This document shows positions 44,643-53,180 of a DNA stretch of 64,000 nucleotides, piece by piece. A program made the position numbers and the translations under genes. The stretch comes from Angelakisella massiliensis. GTDB taxonomy: Bacteria > Bacillota > Clostridia > Oscillospirales > Ruminococcaceae. The stretch covers positions 1,974,756-2,038,755 of the forward strand of contig NZ_LT629945.1 in NCBI RefSeq assembly GCF_900104675.1, given 5' to 3'. Position 1 is the stretch's first letter. The number at the start of each line of letters is the position of its first letter. The notes below the pieces were generated by a model. It saw only the letters and a list, made by a program, of their open reading frames with translations. It did not search any database and was not told the DNA's origin.

Positions 44643-46655
44643 ATGAAAGCGCTGATTTTGAATTCTGGAAAAGGAACCAGAATGGGGCATTTCACCAGTG
44701 AGCATCCCAAATGTATGACAGAGATTTTGGGAAACGAGACGATCCTCAGCAGACAGTTGAAATTGCTGGCTAAAGCGGGGATTAAGGACGTTGTGATGAC
44801 AACGGGACCTTTTTCAGATATTCTGATGGACTACTGTTATTCCTTGAACCTTCCATTGGAATATACTTTCGTTCACAATGACCGTTATTCGGAAACAAAC
44901 TATATTTACTCCATTTATCTGGCCCAGGACAAGCTTCGTGGAGATGATATTGTACTGATGCATGGAGATCTGGTCTTTGAAGAACTGATTCTGGATCAGG
45001 TCCTGGAATCTCCCATCAGTGTGATGACTGTCAGTTCCACTGTGGAGCTTCCGGAGAAAGACTTCAAAGCGGTGGTTTTGGGGGACCGGATCCGTAAGGT
45101 GGGGATAGAGTTTTTTGATCATGCAATGGCAGCTCAGCCTTTGTATAAGCTGAAAGAAAAAGATTGGGAATTGTGGCTCAGTGAAATGTGTGCTTTCTGT
45201 GAAAGAGGTGAAGTCGCCTGCTACGGAGAGAATGCGTTCAATCAAATTTCTGATGTCTGCGAAATCTATCCCATGGATGTGCGGGGCGCCCTTTGTAATG
45301 AAATCGATACTCCGGAAGACTTGGCGGTAGTTTCTGCCAGATTGAAGGAGTTGGAGAACCGCACTGTATATCTGTGCTTCTCCACAGATATGGTACACAG
45401 CGGTCATATCACGATCATCAATAAGGCCAGAAAGTTAGGCCGGGTAATCATCGGTGTATTGTCTGATGAAGCGGTGTGCAGCTATAAGCGTTTCCCACTT
45501 TTGCCTTATGAGGAGCGGAAAGCTTTGTTTGAGAATATAGCAGGGGTATATCAGGTGGTATGCCAGAATACGCTCAGCTATCGCAATAATCTGGAGCAAT
45601 ACAAGCCGGATTATGTTGTTCACGGTGATGACTGGCGCACAGGCTTCCAGAAGCCTATCCGGGATGAAGTGCTGGAAGTATTGGCCGGTTACGGTGGCCA
45701 GCTGGTGGAATTCCCTTATTCCAATTCAGAAAAGTATCGTGAGTTGGAGTCTCGGACTCGTTATCAATTGTCACTTCCTGATATGCGTCGTTCCCGGTTA
45801 AAAAAATCCATTGAGATGAAAGGTTTGGTTACAGCGATTGAGGCCCATAGTGGTATCACAGGGCTGATTGCGGAGAAAACCGTAGTCTATCAAAATGGTG
45901 AAGCGCGGCAATTTGATGCCATGTGGGTTTCCAGCCTTTGCGATTCCACTGCAAAAGGAAAGCCGGATATTGAGTTGGTTGATATGACCTCCAGATTCCG
46001 TACCATTGATGATATCATGGAAGTGACGACCAAGCCCATTATTTTTGATGGAGATACCGGTGGGTTAACGGAGCACTTTGTATACACAGTCAAAACACTG
46101 GAACGTATGGGCGTTTCTATGATTATCATTGAGGATAAAACCGGACTGAAAAAGAACTCTCTTTTCGGTACCGAAGTTGCCCAAACACAGGATACCATTG
46201 AAAATTTCTGTCACAAGATCGCCATGGGAAAAAAGGCGCAAAAAACCAGAGATTTTATGATCGTCGCCAGAATCGAAAGCTTGATTTTGGAGCAGGGGAT
46301 GGAAGACGCGTTGACCAGAGCGTTTGCTTATGTAAAAGCTGGCGCCGATGGTGTCATGATTCACAGCCGTAAGAAAGACCCTGCGGAGATTTTTGAATTT
46401 GTGGAAAAATTCCGTGTTGAGGATAAAACAACGCCCATTGTGGTGGTCCCCACTTCTTTCAATGCGGTGACAGAAGAGGAATTTAAGCAGAGAGGCGTTA
46501 ATGTTGTGATTTATGCCAATCAGCTTACCCGCAGTGGTTTTCCCGCAATGCAGGAAACTGCAAGGACAATTCTGGAGCATCACCGCGCCAAGGAAGCGGA
46601 TGATAAGTGTATGCCGATTAAAGATATTATCACACTTATCCCAGAGGAAGTTTGA
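44643..46655 (+). CDS. Trifunctional protein: two nucleotidyltransferase domains fused to phosphoenolpyruvate mutase
   Basis: A 670-aa cytoplasmic protein. Domain 1 (about 1-235) is a LicC/MobA-type nucleotidyltransferase with NSGKGTRMG, EHPKCM and MHGDL. Domain 2 (about 240-370) is a TagD-like cytidylyltransferase with HSGH at 252-255, PYEERK and HGDDW at 327-331, but its usual C-terminal ISST motif is not visible. Domain 3 (about 390-670) is PEP mutase with FDGDTGG and the diagnostic EDKTGLKKNS (497-506), converting PEP to phosphonopyruvate. ATG 44643 follows GAGGAAA. Phosphonate formation and CTP activation are thus joined in one chain. Confidence 0.9.
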   Translation: MKALILNSGKGTRMGHFTSEHPKCMTEILGNETILSRQLKLLAKAGIKDVVMTTGPFSDILMDYCYSLNLPLEYTFVHNDRYSETNYIYSIYLAQDKLRGDDIVLMHGDLVFEELILDQVLESPISVMTVSSTVELPEKDFKAVVLGDRIRKVGIEFFDHAMAAQPLYKLKEKDWELWLSEMCAFCERGEVACYGENAFNQISDVCEIYPMDVRGALCNEIDTPEDLAVVSARLKELENRTVYLCFSTDMVHSGHITIINKARKLGRVIIGVLSDEAVCSYKRFPLLPYEERKALFENIAGVYQVVCQNTLSYRNNLEQYKPDYVVHGDDWRTGFQKPIRDEVLEVLAGYGGQLVEFPYSNSEKYRELESRTRYQLSLPDMRRSRLKKSIEMKGLVTAIEAHSGITGLIAEKTVVYQNGEARQFDAMWVSSLCDSTAKGKPDIELVDMTSRFRTIDDIMEVTTKPIIFDGDTGGLTEHFVYTVKTLERMGVSMIIIEDKTGLKKNSLFGTEVAQTQDTIENFCHKIAMGKKAQKTRDFMIVARIESLILEQGMEDALTRAFAYVKAGADGVMIHSRKKDPAEIFEFVEKFRVEDKTTPIVVVPTSFNAVTEEEFKQRGVNVVIYANQLTRSGFPAMQETARTILEHHRAKEADDKCMPIKDIITLIPEEV

Positions 46656-46675
46656 GAGCCCGATTAGGAGAAGAT

Positions 46676-47797
46676 ATGGAACAACAGATTTTAAAATCAT
46701 CCGATGATTTTCAAGCCTTGTTGGATTATTTGCAGCAAAAACAAATCCGTAAATTGTTTTTGGTCTGTGATCAATCCATTAAACTACTGTCGCTGGATCA
46801 TTTTTTTACGATGTTGCCTGAGAAATATCAGATTCAAGTGGAGCGGTTCAGCGATTTCCATCCCAATCCTCTGTATGAATCCGTAGTTGCAGGAGTGGAA
46901 GCGTTCCGCCGTTTTCAGGGAGAATTGATCGTTGCGGTCGGTGGCGGCAGCGCCATGGATGTAGCCAAATGTATCAAATTGTACAGCAACATGGACCCGA
47001 GCAAAAACTATTTGGAGCAGGAGATCGTTCCCAATGAGATCCCGTTTTTGGCGATCCCAACCACCGCCGGAACAGGTAGTGAAGCGACCAGGTATGCGGT
47101 GATCTATTATCAGGGGAACAAGCAGTCGATTAATCATGTCAGTTGCATTCCATCGGCGGTACTTTTCGCACCATCCTTGCTGAAGACCCTGCCGGAATAT
47201 CAAAAGAAAGCCACAATGATGGATGCTCTTTGCCACAGCATCGAATCCGGCTGGTCCGTAAATTCCACAGATCAAAGTATGGAATACTCCTTAAAAGCAA
47301 TTCGGAACATTATCGTTAATATGGAGCCTTATCTGAATGGTGATGAGCAAGCGGCCGCAGCGATGTTGTCAGCGGCAAATCTTGCAGGTAAAGCAATTGA
47401 TATCACCCAAACAACGGCTGGACATGCCATGAGCTATAAGCTTACCTCTTTGTATGGTTTTGCTCATGGACATAGTGCGGCGCTTTGCTTGCCTCATCTT
47501 TGGCGGTATATGATTGGACATATGGAGCTTTGTGTAGACGGCAGAGGCGCGGATTATGTAAAAGGTGAGTTTCAAAAGCTGGCCGAAGCCATGGGATGCA
47601 GCAGTGCGGAAGAAGCTGCGGATTACATTAGCGATCTTCTGGGAAAATTGCGTCTTGGGCCGCCCAGCTCTTGGACACAGGAAAAAATTGACCTCCTATC
47701 AAAATCTGTTAATCCGGTGAGACTCAAAAATAATCCGGTAGCTTTGACAGAAGAAGCTTTGAGAGAGTTGTATCAGCACATCCTGGCAGGAAACTGA
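46676..47797 (+). CDS. Iron-type alcohol dehydrogenase, probable phosphonoacetaldehyde reductase
   Basis: A 373-aa Fe-dependent alcohol dehydrogenase. GGGSAMDVAKCIKLY binds the nucleotide, PTTAGTGSEAT, DALCHSIESGWSVN and GFAHGHSAALCLPH hold the metal ligands. Between PEP mutase and phosphonopyruvate decarboxylase, its likely reaction is phosphonoacetaldehyde to 2-hydroxyethylphosphonate, as for PhpC-type enzymes. No transaminase (AepZ) is present, so 2-aminoethylphosphonate is less likely to be the product. Start at ATG 46676 after TTAGGAGAAG. Confidence 0.85.
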   Translation: MEQQILKSSDDFQALLDYLQQKQIRKLFLVCDQSIKLLSLDHFFTMLPEKYQIQVERFSDFHPNPLYESVVAGVEAFRRFQGELIVAVGGGSAMDVAKCIKLYSNMDPSKNYLEQEIVPNEIPFLAIPTTAGTGSEATRYAVIYYQGNKQSINHVSCIPSAVLFAPSLLKTLPEYQKKATMMDALCHSIESGWSVNSTDQSMEYSLKAIRNIIVNMEPYLNGDEQAAAAMLSAANLAGKAIDITQTTAGHAMSYKLTSLYGFAHGHSAALCLPHLWRYMIGHMELCVDGRGADYVKGEFQKLAEAMGCSSAEEAADYISDLLGKLRLGPPSSWTQEKIDLLSKSVNPVRLKNNPVALTEEALRELYQHILAGN

Positions 47798-47812
47798 GAA
47801 AAGAGGCCTGAA

Positions 47813-48937
47813 ATGGAAATTAAAAGCTTTTTGGACCAAATTGGAGTGGAATTCTTTGTAGGTGTTCCGGATTCACAGTTGAAAGCGCTGTGCGATTACC
47901 TGATGAATACCTATGGGATTGATCCCCACAAACATTTGATTGCGGCGAATGAGGGGAATTGTACCGCTTTAGCTGCCGGATACTATTTGGCTACAGGAAA
48001 GATCCCACTGGTCTATATGCAGAACAGCGGGGAAGGGAATATCATCAATCCTGTTGCGTCGCTGATGAATGATAAGGTATATGCAATCCCCTGTATTTTT
48101 GTGGTTGGCTGGAGAGGCGAGCCGGGGGTTCATGATGAGCCGCAGCATATTTATCAGGGCGAAGTAACGCTGAAGCTGTTGGAAGATATGGAGATCAAGA
48201 CCTTGGTCGTTGGTCCGGATACCACAGTCAATCAGGTAGCGGCACAGATGGAAGAATGGAAGCCTTGGCTCGCTTCAGGACATCAGGTTGCTTTTGTGGT
48301 CCGTAAGGGCGCATTACAGTATGATCAGAAGGTCCGTTATGTCAACAACTTTTCCATGACACGGGAGCAGGCAATCAAAGACATTATTGCGGTGACTGGG
48401 GACGATATTATTGTATCTACCACGGGTAAAGCCAGCCGTGAGTTGTTTGAAGCCCGTGAGGCTTTGAGGCAGGGACATCAATGTGATTTTTTGACGGTGG
48501 GCTCCATGGGACACAGCAGTTCCATTGCCTTAGGTATTGCTTTACAGAAGCCCACAGAAAAAATTTGGTGTCTGGATGGCGACGGAGCGGCTCTCATGCA
48601 CATGGGTTCCATGGCAGTGATTGGAGCCAATCATCCGACAAACTTGGTACACATCTTAATCAATAACCAGGCCCATGAGACAGTTGGCGGTATGCCTACA
48701 GTGTCTGGAACCGTGGACTGGCAGATGCTCGCCAAAGCTTGTGGATACCAGAAGACTGCTTTCGCAGACAATGAGGAACAGCTTCATGCCATTCTTCAAG
48801 AAGCAAAAACAGAAAATTGTTTGACATTTCTGGAGGTGCGCTGTGCCAATGGAGCCCGGGCAGATTTGGGGCGTCCTACAACAACTCCGCACCAGAATAA
48901 ACAGCATTTTATGGAACGATTGACGAATGGCGGTTAA
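47813..48937 (+). CDS. Phosphonopyruvate decarboxylase
   Basis: A 374-aa thiamin-diphosphate enzyme that converts phosphonopyruvate to phosphonoacetaldehyde and pulls the unfavourable PEP mutase step forward. FFVGVPDSQLKALCDYL, ANEGNCTALAAGYYL (with the catalytic Glu), QNSGEGNIINPV, and the TPP motif LDGDGAALMHMGSM...NNQAHETVGG are typical. It is 15 bp after the dehydrogenase gene, in one operon with PEP mutase. Confidence 0.93.
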   Translation: MEIKSFLDQIGVEFFVGVPDSQLKALCDYLMNTYGIDPHKHLIAANEGNCTALAAGYYLATGKIPLVYMQNSGEGNIINPVASLMNDKVYAIPCIFVVGWRGEPGVHDEPQHIYQGEVTLKLLEDMEIKTLVVGPDTTVNQVAAQMEEWKPWLASGHQVAFVVRKGALQYDQKVRYVNNFSMTREQAIKDIIAVTGDDIIVSTTGKASRELFEAREALRQGHQCDFLTVGSMGHSSSIALGIALQKPTEKIWCLDGDGAALMHMGSMAVIGANHPTNLVHILINNQAHETVGGMPTVSGTVDWQMLAKACGYQKTAFADNEEQLHAILQEAKTENCLTFLEVRCANGARADLGRPTTTPHQNKQHFMERLTNGG

Positions 48938-49041
48938 ACGATTGGTCGTTTTTACTCTTGACGCAGAATAAAACATTTTGTAGAATATACAAAGATTCAG
49001 CGGGTGTTGCTGTGAGAAAAAGTAAAGGGGATATTTAATCT

Positions 49042-49305
49042 ATGAAATTGTTCAATCGTTTGCTGTTAGCTGTTGGATTGATGGTCATGTTTTCCACCAC
49101 CGCCTTTGCCTATCTGGACCCCTCGGTGATGACCTACACCATTCAGGTTGTTGCCGGCGTGGTTGTTGCGGTGGGTGCCGTGATCGGTATTTACTGGCGC
49201 AGAGCGAAGAAAAAGGTGCAGAACACTTTAGGCATTGATGAGAATGCCAAAAAAGAAGTGGAAGAAGATGTCATCGAGATTAACGATGATACCGCCAAAA
49301 AATAA
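49042..49305 (+). CDS. Small membrane protein with signal peptide and YLDPS motif
   Basis: An 87-aa protein. A signal peptide ending TTAFA-Y, then YLDPSVMTYTIQVVAG, a transmembrane helix (about 32-52), WRRAKKK and an acidic tail. It resembles small proteins with a YLDPGTGS-like motif found near surface-polymer genes. It is the last gene of the glycan/phosphonate locus, before a strong terminator, and may be a partner of the YidC-like fusion protein; this is inference. Confidence 0.75.
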   Translation: MKLFNRLLLAVGLMVMFSTTAFAYLDPSVMTYTIQVVAGVVVAVGAVIGIYWRRAKKKVQNTLGIDENAKKEVEEDVIEINDDTAKK

Positions 49306-49339
49306 TCTCTTCAGTGATTTATTTCAGGAAGAATATGCA

Positions 49340-49378
49340 GAGGGCGACAGTGTGGTCAAAACCCACTGTCGCCCTTTT
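49340..49378 (+). terminator. Terminator of the glycan/phosphonate operon
   Basis: AGGGCGACAGTG pairs with CACTGTCGCCCT around an 11-base loop and is followed by TTTTGT. It closes about 22 kb of plus-strand genes. Confidence 0.88.
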
Positions 49379-49490
49379 GTCATAGATGCATACCGTTTGA
49401 TAAGGTAGAATGATAAGGGATAAGTGATAAGGTGGATAAGGTGAGTATCATCTCAATTTTATTTTGTTGATAAATTATTACAGCTTTCAT

Positions 49491-50360
49491 TTAGCCAAAA
49501 TGTTTTTTTAGTGCGAGACAGTGGTTTGTCAGTACCACATCAATGCCTTTGTTAACATAATATTTTGCCTCTTCCGGTGTATCGGACCAGAACAGATTAC
49601 AAATCAAATTATTTTTGTGAGCTTCTTTGATCATCTCCTCCGTCAGAAAGAGCTTACAAAACTGTACCCGCCGGCACTGAAGTTCCAATGCATGTTGGAT
49701 GATGCTGAAATTCATATGTCCTTCCAGGCAGCAGCGCTCTATATCCGGAGCCATTTTTAAAGCTGTTGTCAGCACATCCTTTTCTCCTGTAAAATAGACC
49801 CAATTTCTACACTGATATTGGTCAATCAAATCCAGAATTTTTTGGAAAACGCTTTCGGTATAAGGGGGAAGATTTCTGCTTTCCATCTCTGGGATGACGG
49901 CACCTTTTTCCGGGAGAAGATATTTGGGGGCGCTGCGTTGGTGTAAATAAATATCTTCCAGCAGACGTCCACGTTCCAGCATCTTTGTATCGCTGATCAT
50001 GGGCCGGCATAGAGATTTGATATGGATATTCATTTTCACCTTGCCGCCTAATAAGCGAAGCACCTCTTCAAATGATGGAAGACAAACCCCACTGTAGTCA
50101 GGAGAAAATTTTATTCCCGCGTCAAGACCTTTGAGATATTTTGTAGATAATACATTGATTTCACCCTGTCCGTTTGTTGTACGGTTCACGGTTGGATCAT
50201 GGCAAACTATGAGCTTTCCTTCGGCATCAGGCCATAAATCAAATTCGATTTCATCCGCTCCCAGTGCATAAGCGCACATAAAAGCGGGCAAGGTATTTTC
50301 CGGAGCCACCACATTGAACCCACGATGAGCGCAAAGTTTGGGGGAGATCTGTACTGACAT
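49491..50360 (-). CDS. Glycerophosphodiester phosphodiesterase
   Basis: A 289-aa GDPD-family TIM-barrel enzyme without signal peptide, cleaving glycerophosphodiesters to glycerol-3-phosphate and an alcohol. AHRGFNVVAPENT, DEIEFDLWPD, VCHDPTVNRTT and the lysine in MNIHIKS are the family's active-site blocks. It is the last gene of the dipeptide-type ABC operon (18 bp after the permease), so the imported substrate may be a phosphodiester rather than a peptide. Confidence 0.9.
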   Translation of the reverse strand: MSVQISPKLCAHRGFNVVAPENTLPAFMCAYALGADEIEFDLWPDAEGKLIVCHDPTVNRTTNGQGEINVLSTKYLKGLDAGIKFSPDYSGVCLPSFEEVLRLLGGKVKMNIHIKSLCRPMISDTKMLERGRLLEDIYLHQRSAPKYLLPEKGAVIPEMESRNLPPYTESVFQKILDLIDQYQCRNWVYFTGEKDVLTTALKMAPDIERCCLEGHMNFSIIQHALELQCRRVQFCKLFLTEEMIKEAHKNNLICNLFWSDTPEEAKYYVNKGIDVVLTNHCLALKKHFG

Positions 50361-50378
50361 TTGGCGTTCTCCTTTCTG

Positions 50379-51239
50379 TTAAGTCATGTTCTGCAACTTT
50401 GGATCCAGTTTGTCTCTGAGCCAATCTCCGATCAGGGAAATCTGGAAAATCAGCAGAATAATAACCATACTGGGTATAATTGCCAACCACCACTGGGTTA
50501 ACATATAGTTTCTTCCTGTGCTTACAAGCACCCCCAATGATGTATTGGGCGGCTGAATTCCCAGCCCCAAAAAAGACAAGGTGCTTTCCAGCAAAATAAA
50601 TTCACTCAAACTCATAGTAGCCTGCACAATCAATGGGGATGCTATATTAACAAGGATATGTTCAAAAAGAATCCTCAGACCGGAGGCGCCTATGGCCCTG
50701 CTGCTTTCAATGAATTTTACATGTTTGAGTTGAATGATCTGGCTCCTGACCAGCCTGCAGAAAGAGGACCATCCTGTCAAAGCGATTACCAAAATGATGG
50801 TAAAGGAATTGGCTCCCAAAATGCAAGCGCAAATAATACCGATAAAGGTTGTAGGAACAGATAGCCGCACATCTGTGAGAAAAGAAATGATAATGTCCAC
50901 TGTTCCGCCGCATAATCCGGCAATAATACCGAAAACCGCCCCTATGGCTGTAGCAATAATCATTCCGGAAAAGGAGATCATGATGGTGGTCCGCGTTCCA
51001 TAAAGAAGTCGAATTGCCAAATCCCGCCCCAAATCATCAGTTCCAAACAAATAAGGAGAATCAGGATCTCGAAAAACGGGATCTTTCAGCCTGTTAGGCA
51101 GATCAGTGACTGCTAAATCCACCGGAGCAATTACAGGAGCCAGTAAGGATAAAATCATGATTGCAACAAAGGTTATGATTAAAAACAGAATAAAAATGGG
51201 GATACCATATTGCCTGCGATATCGTTTCGGATTTTTCAT
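50379..51239 (-). CDS. Dipeptide/oligopeptide ABC permease (DppC-like)
   Basis: A 286-aa membrane subunit. An N-terminal span, APVDLAVTDLPNRLKD..FGTDDLGRDL, typical of DppC/OppC, and the EAA loop ESSRAIGASGLRILFEHIL. GAGGTGAG directly precedes ATG 51239; the longer frame upstream overlaps dppB. Partner of the DppB-like permease. Confidence 0.9.
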   Translation of the reverse strand: MKNPKRYRRQYGIPIFILFLIITFVAIMILSLLAPVIAPVDLAVTDLPNRLKDPVFRDPDSPYLFGTDDLGRDLAIRLLYGTRTTIMISFSGMIIATAIGAVFGIIAGLCGGTVDIIISFLTDVRLSVPTTFIGIICACILGANSFTIILVIALTGWSSFCRLVRSQIIQLKHVKFIESSRAIGASGLRILFEHILVNIASPLIVQATMSLSEFILLESTLSFLGLGIQPPNTSLGVLVSTGRNYMLTQWWLAIIPSMVIILLIFQISLIGDWLRDKLDPKLQNMT

Positions 51240-51249
51240 TACTCTCACC

Positions 51250-52179
51250 TCAATAGCTGTCCCGGATTCTGGGATCAAGTAAGCCATAAGACAAATCCAC
51301 CAGCAGATTTACAATGGTAACCGAACTTGCAATCACCAGAACACCAAATACCACAACTGGGAAGTCTCTTTGTTGCGCGCTGTTGACAATCAGTGTACCA
51401 ATACCGGGCCACGCAAACACTGTTTCCACAACTACTGAGCCGCCAATGAGGGTGCTAAGCTGTGCGCCTAAAATGGTAATCACTGGTATCAGCGCGTTTC
51501 GTAAGCCATGTTTGAAAATTACTTTCCATTCCCGTACACCCTTTGCCCGGGCTGAATCCAAATAATCCTGACGAACAACGTCCAATAAGGAGCTTCTCGT
51601 TAATCGCGCGGCTGATGCTGTTGGCACAACCGCCAATGCGATCACTGGCAATACGTAGTACCGCCATAACGGTTCTCCAATATTTCCACTGGGAAACATC
51701 CGCAACTTCAGTGAAAAGAAAAAAATCAATAAAATTCCCAATACAAAATTAGGCATCGTATTGCCTACGATTGCAACCGCCATCGTCAAACGATCAGCGG
51801 GACGATTATGTTTGACGGCGGCGAAGACCCCCAAAGGAACACCGATGAAAATCGTAACCAAAAATACAATTCCACCCAGGGACAATGTATAGCCGATTCT
51901 TTCTGCGAACAGCTCTGAAACTGGACGGGCATAATAGTAGCTGTTGCCACTGTCACCGGTAAAGAGTCCTGCGAGAGAACGAATATATTGAGTGGATAGT
52001 GGAAGATCCAATCCAAGGTTGTGTCTAAGTTGTTGTTTTGCTTCTTCCGATGCTCCACCGGCTGCCGTCATCCATTCCACAGGATCTCCCGTCAGTCGCG
52101 CCAGGAAAAAGACCAACGTATAAACAAACCAAATGGTCAATATCGCTTTCAAAACACGCATCAATACATAGCGTTTCAT
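51250..52179 (-). CDS. Dipeptide/oligopeptide ABC permease (DppB-like)
   Basis: A 309-aa membrane subunit with FARLTGDPVEWM-type N-terminal outside loop, NYYYARPV-like loop, EAA region DSARAKGVREWKVIFKHGLRNALIP and VVVETVFAWPGIGTL. It overlaps the DppF-like gene by 4 bp. Confidence 0.92.
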   Translation of the reverse strand: MKRYVLMRVLKAILTIWFVYTLVFFLARLTGDPVEWMTAAGGASEEAKQQLRHNLGLDLPLSTQYIRSLAGLFTGDSGNSYYYARPVSELFAERIGYTLSLGGIVFLVTIFIGVPLGVFAAVKHNRPADRLTMAVAIVGNTMPNFVLGILLIFFFSLKLRMFPSGNIGEPLWRYYVLPVIALAVVPTASAARLTRSSLLDVVRQDYLDSARAKGVREWKVIFKHGLRNALIPVITILGAQLSTLIGGSVVVETVFAWPGIGTLIVNSAQQRDFPVVVFGVLVIASSVTIVNLLVDLSYGLLDPRIRDSY

Positions 52180-53162
52180 AAAGTCTCCTCACATCCTTCC
52201 GCAAACAGGTGGCAGGCAACATAATGCTGCGCCGATGTATGCCGGAGGCCAGGCTTTTGACAATGGCATATTTCCTTTGCTTTGGCGCACCGGCCGGAAA
52301 AAGGGCATCCGGGGGGAGCGTTTAGTGGACTGGGGATTTCGCCTTTGAGAGGTATGCGCGCTCTTTGTCTTTCAGGGTCAGCTACAGGAATCGCACTCAT
52401 CAGCGCTTGAGAATAGGGATGCAGGGTATGATCAAACAGTTCTTTTTTGGGGGCGATTTCCATAATCTGCCCCAGATACATCACAATGATCCGGTCACTG
52501 ATATGACGAATTACACTCATATCATGGGAAACAAAAATCATTGTCAGATGATATGTCTCCTCCAAATCTTTGAACAGATTTAAAATCTGTGCCTGAATGG
52601 ATACGTCCAATGCGCTGACAGGTTCATCACAAAGTAATAATTCCGGCTGAAGAATCAAAGCTCTAGCGATACCGATTCTTTGACGCTGCCCACCGGAGAA
52701 TTCATGGGGATATTTCTGCAAAGCATTTTCATCAATGCCAACATTCTTCAGCAAAGGCAAAAGAATCTGCCTTTTTTCATTGGCGGATAATTTGGTATGT
52801 ACACGCAGAGGTTCCTCAATAATGCGCCGGATATTCATTCTGGGATCGAGGGAAGAATACGGGTCCTGAAACACCATCTGAATTTTTTTGCGAAGATCGG
52901 CAGGCATCTCCGTATCAATTTTTTTCCCCAAAAAAGTGATTTCTCCTTCCGTTTGCTTTTCCAAACCCATAATCATTCTGGCCAAAGTAGTCTTTCCACA
53001 ACCGGATTCTCCAATAATCCCCAGAGTCTCCCCGCGATATACTTGAAAAGAAACGTCATCCACGGCTTTTACCTGACCTACCGTTTTTTGTAAAATCAAG
53101 CCACGACGTACAGGAAAGTATTTTTTTAGACCGGATACGGACAGAATTATGTCCCGATTCAT
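52176..53162 (-). CDS. Dipeptide/oligopeptide ABC ATPase (DppF/OppF-like)
   Basis: A 328-aa ATPase. Walker A GESGCGKTT, signature FSGGQRQRIGIARAL, Walker B LLLCDEPVSALD and VSHDMS are intact. The C-terminal oligopeptide-transporter domain has the cysteine cluster CPFSGRCAKAKEIC, which in some members binds an iron-sulfur cluster. It is coupled to dppB by overlap. Confidence 0.93.
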   Translation of the reverse strand: MNRDIILSVSGLKKYFPVRRGLILQKTVGQVKAVDDVSFQVYRGETLGIIGESGCGKTTLARMIMGLEKQTEGEITFLGKKIDTEMPADLRKKIQMVFQDPYSSLDPRMNIRRIIEEPLRVHTKLSANEKRQILLPLLKNVGIDENALQKYPHEFSGGQRQRIGIARALILQPELLLCDEPVSALDVSIQAQILNLFKDLEETYHLTMIFVSHDMSVIRHISDRIIVMYLGQIMEIAPKKELFDHTLHPYSQALMSAIPVADPERQRARIPLKGEIPSPLNAPPGCPFSGRCAKAKEICHCQKPGLRHTSAQHYVACHLFAEGCEETL

Positions 53163-53180
53163 TATTTCACCTCCGCTGCA

